From RCC90-49c sp051016155 (GTDB lineage: Bacteria > Bacteroidota > Bacteroidia > Cytophagales > Amoebophilaceae): a stretch of DNA of 64,000 nucleotides. The notes beneath the pieces are model-generated. The model did no database searches. It worked only from the letters and a program-made list of their open reading frames with translations, and was not told the DNA's origin. The position numbers and the translations under genes were made by a program. The number at the start of each line of letters is the position of its first letter. Positions within the stretch are counted from its first letter, which is position 1. Below, in pieces: positions 63,158 through 64,000 of this stretch. The stretch covers positions 1,240,001-1,304,000 of the forward strand of contig CP136537.1 of assembly GCA_051016155.1 (NCBI GenBank). The letters run 5' to 3'.

Positions 63158-64000
63158 ATGGCAACCCATCAAGAAGCACCCATCATTGCCCTGGCTACGC
63201 CGCCTGGCAGCAGCGCTATTGCAGTAATCAGACTCTCTGGCCAGGGAGTCGTTGCCCTGGTGAATCAGGTCTTTCAAGGCAAAGACCTGACGCAGCAGCG
63301 TTCTCACACCCTTCACTTTGGGACGATCCAGGATGGCCCTGCGCTTCTAGATGAAGTGCTCGTAGCGGTCTTCAAAGCGCCTACATCCTTTACGCAAGAA
63401 GATGCCGTAGAGATTTCTTGCCATGGCTCTGGCTTTATTGTGCAACAAATCATACAGCTTTTGGTGCGGCAGGGAGCCCGTTTGGCCAAGCCAGGCGAGT
63501 TTACCCAACGTGCCTTTCTCAACGGCAGGCTGGACTTGGCGCAAGCAGAGGCTGTAGCAGACTTGATTGCTGCTGAATCAGCCGTGGCCCATCGCACCGC
63601 CCTGCACCAAATGCGGGGAGGATTTTCTGCTGAGATCAAGCAACTCCGAGAAAAACTGATTCACTTTGCTTCTATGCTCGAGCTGGAGCTGGATTTTGCA
63701 GAAGAGGAGGTAGAATTTGCAGATAGAGCAGCGTTAACGGCACTTGTCAAGGAGCTATTACAACCCATCGAGCAGTTGATACAAAGCTTTGCACTGGGCA
63801 ATGTCATCAAACAGGGCGTGCCTACCGTGATTGCAGGCAAGCCCAACGCGGGTAAATCCACTTTACTCAACGCTTTGTTAAAAGAGGAAAAAGCGATTGT
63901 TGCTGACCTTCCTGGCACCACCCGCGACTTGATCGAAGCAGAGCTTCATATTCAGGGCATACGGTTTAGGTTGATAGATACGGCAGGTCTGCGCGACCAG
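63158..64000 (+). CDS. mnmE: tRNA modification GTPase MnmE (3' partial)
   Basis: Installs the 5-carboxymethylaminomethyl group on wobble uridines with MnmG. The 281 visible residues start MATHQEAPIIALATPPGSSA and include the N-terminal tetrahydrofolate-binding domain (FTQRAFLNGRLDLAQAEAV), the helical domain and the beginning of the G domain: G1 GKPNAGKST at residue 227, G2 TT in DLPGTTRD, and the G3 DTAGLRD at the window's end. The window cuts the gene before the remaining G motifs and the C-terminal Cys motif. The ATG at 63158 is the family start; an ATG upstream at 63088 is in another frame. Confidence 0.97.
   Translation, partial: MATHQEAPIIALATPPGSSAIAVIRLSGQGVVALVNQVFQGKDLTQQRSHTLHFGTIQDGPALLDEVLVAVFKAPTSFTQEDAVEISCHGSGFIVQQIIQLLVRQGARLAKPGEFTQRAFLNGRLDLAQAEAVADLIAAESAVAHRTALHQMRGGFSAEIKQLREKLIHFASMLELELDFAEEEVEFADRAALTALVKELLQPIEQLIQSFALGNVIKQGVPTVIAGKPNAGKSTLLNALLKEEKAIVADLPGTTRDLIEAELHIQGIRFRLIDTAGLRDQ

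Overview
The window reads as a chromosome segment of a Bacteroidota (Cytophagales-type) bacterium, most likely an obligate intracellular symbiont of the Amoebophilus/Cardinium kind. The phylum call rests on promoters of the TTG-N19/20-TAnnTTTG type seen before metG, rpmE2 and the rhomboid gene, a DUF4290-murA pair, the alternative GlmU-like protein, GldF/GldG, PorT-like outer membrane barrels, a TIGR02757 protein and a YugP-type peptidase. The symbiont call is inference. It rests on paralogous AAA-ATPase/PD-(D/E)XK proteins, a DUF2608 HAD protein, a GTPase-TPR lipoprotein, decayed insertion sequences and dense intergenic repeats. G+C in three hand-counted coding lines was 25, 29 and 31 of 60, higher than I recall for sequenced Amoebophilus or Cardinium, so this may be another member of that group.

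Layout. 1-3389 is the 3' part of a very large sensor-like protein: an SLC5 (sodium:solute symporter) domain, extra membrane helices, a degenerate histidine-kinase-like region and a RelA/SpoT-type HD domain. 3.4-13 kb holds metG, lptB, floA, dnaA, an IS256-type transposase remnant and uvrA. 13-22.5 kb holds a lipoprotein, a UvrD/PcrA helicase, and DUF4290-murA between two full-length AAA/PD-(D/E)XK paralogs plus a fragment of a third. 22.6-33.9 kb holds valS, lgt, a TIGR02757 protein, the GTPase-TPR lipoprotein, the DUF177-rpmF pair, a DUF2608 protein and an M16 peptidase. 34-39.7 kb holds two outer membrane barrels, lipA and gldFG. 39.9-44.4 kb is a tandem pair of SLC5 genes, the second fused to a pseudo-kinase. 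44.5-57.7 kb holds tamB and tsaD head to head, tRNA-Gln(UUG), an exported ClpP-like protease, a YugP-type metallopeptidase, mazG, rpmE2, glmU-like, holB-like and a rhomboid protease. 58-64 kb holds mutL, an AAA_14/DUF4143 ATPase, an IS481/IS3-type element with two stop codons and the 5' part of mnmE.

Functional threads. Most genes are housekeeping functions: DNA replication and repair, translation, and envelope biogenesis (LptB, MurA, Lgt, TamB, GlmU-like). The unusual thread is the family of SLC5 transporter-like proteins. Two of them carry the same added membrane block and decayed kinase module, and one of those ends in a predicted (p)ppGpp-hydrolase-type HD domain. This is the best candidate here for an undescribed signalling system. 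A second thread is non-coding: at least eleven copies of one intergenic repeat family, AT-rich tandem repeats directly before several start codons, REP-like palindromes, and a roughly 43-bp IS-end-like repeat that brackets the murA segment.
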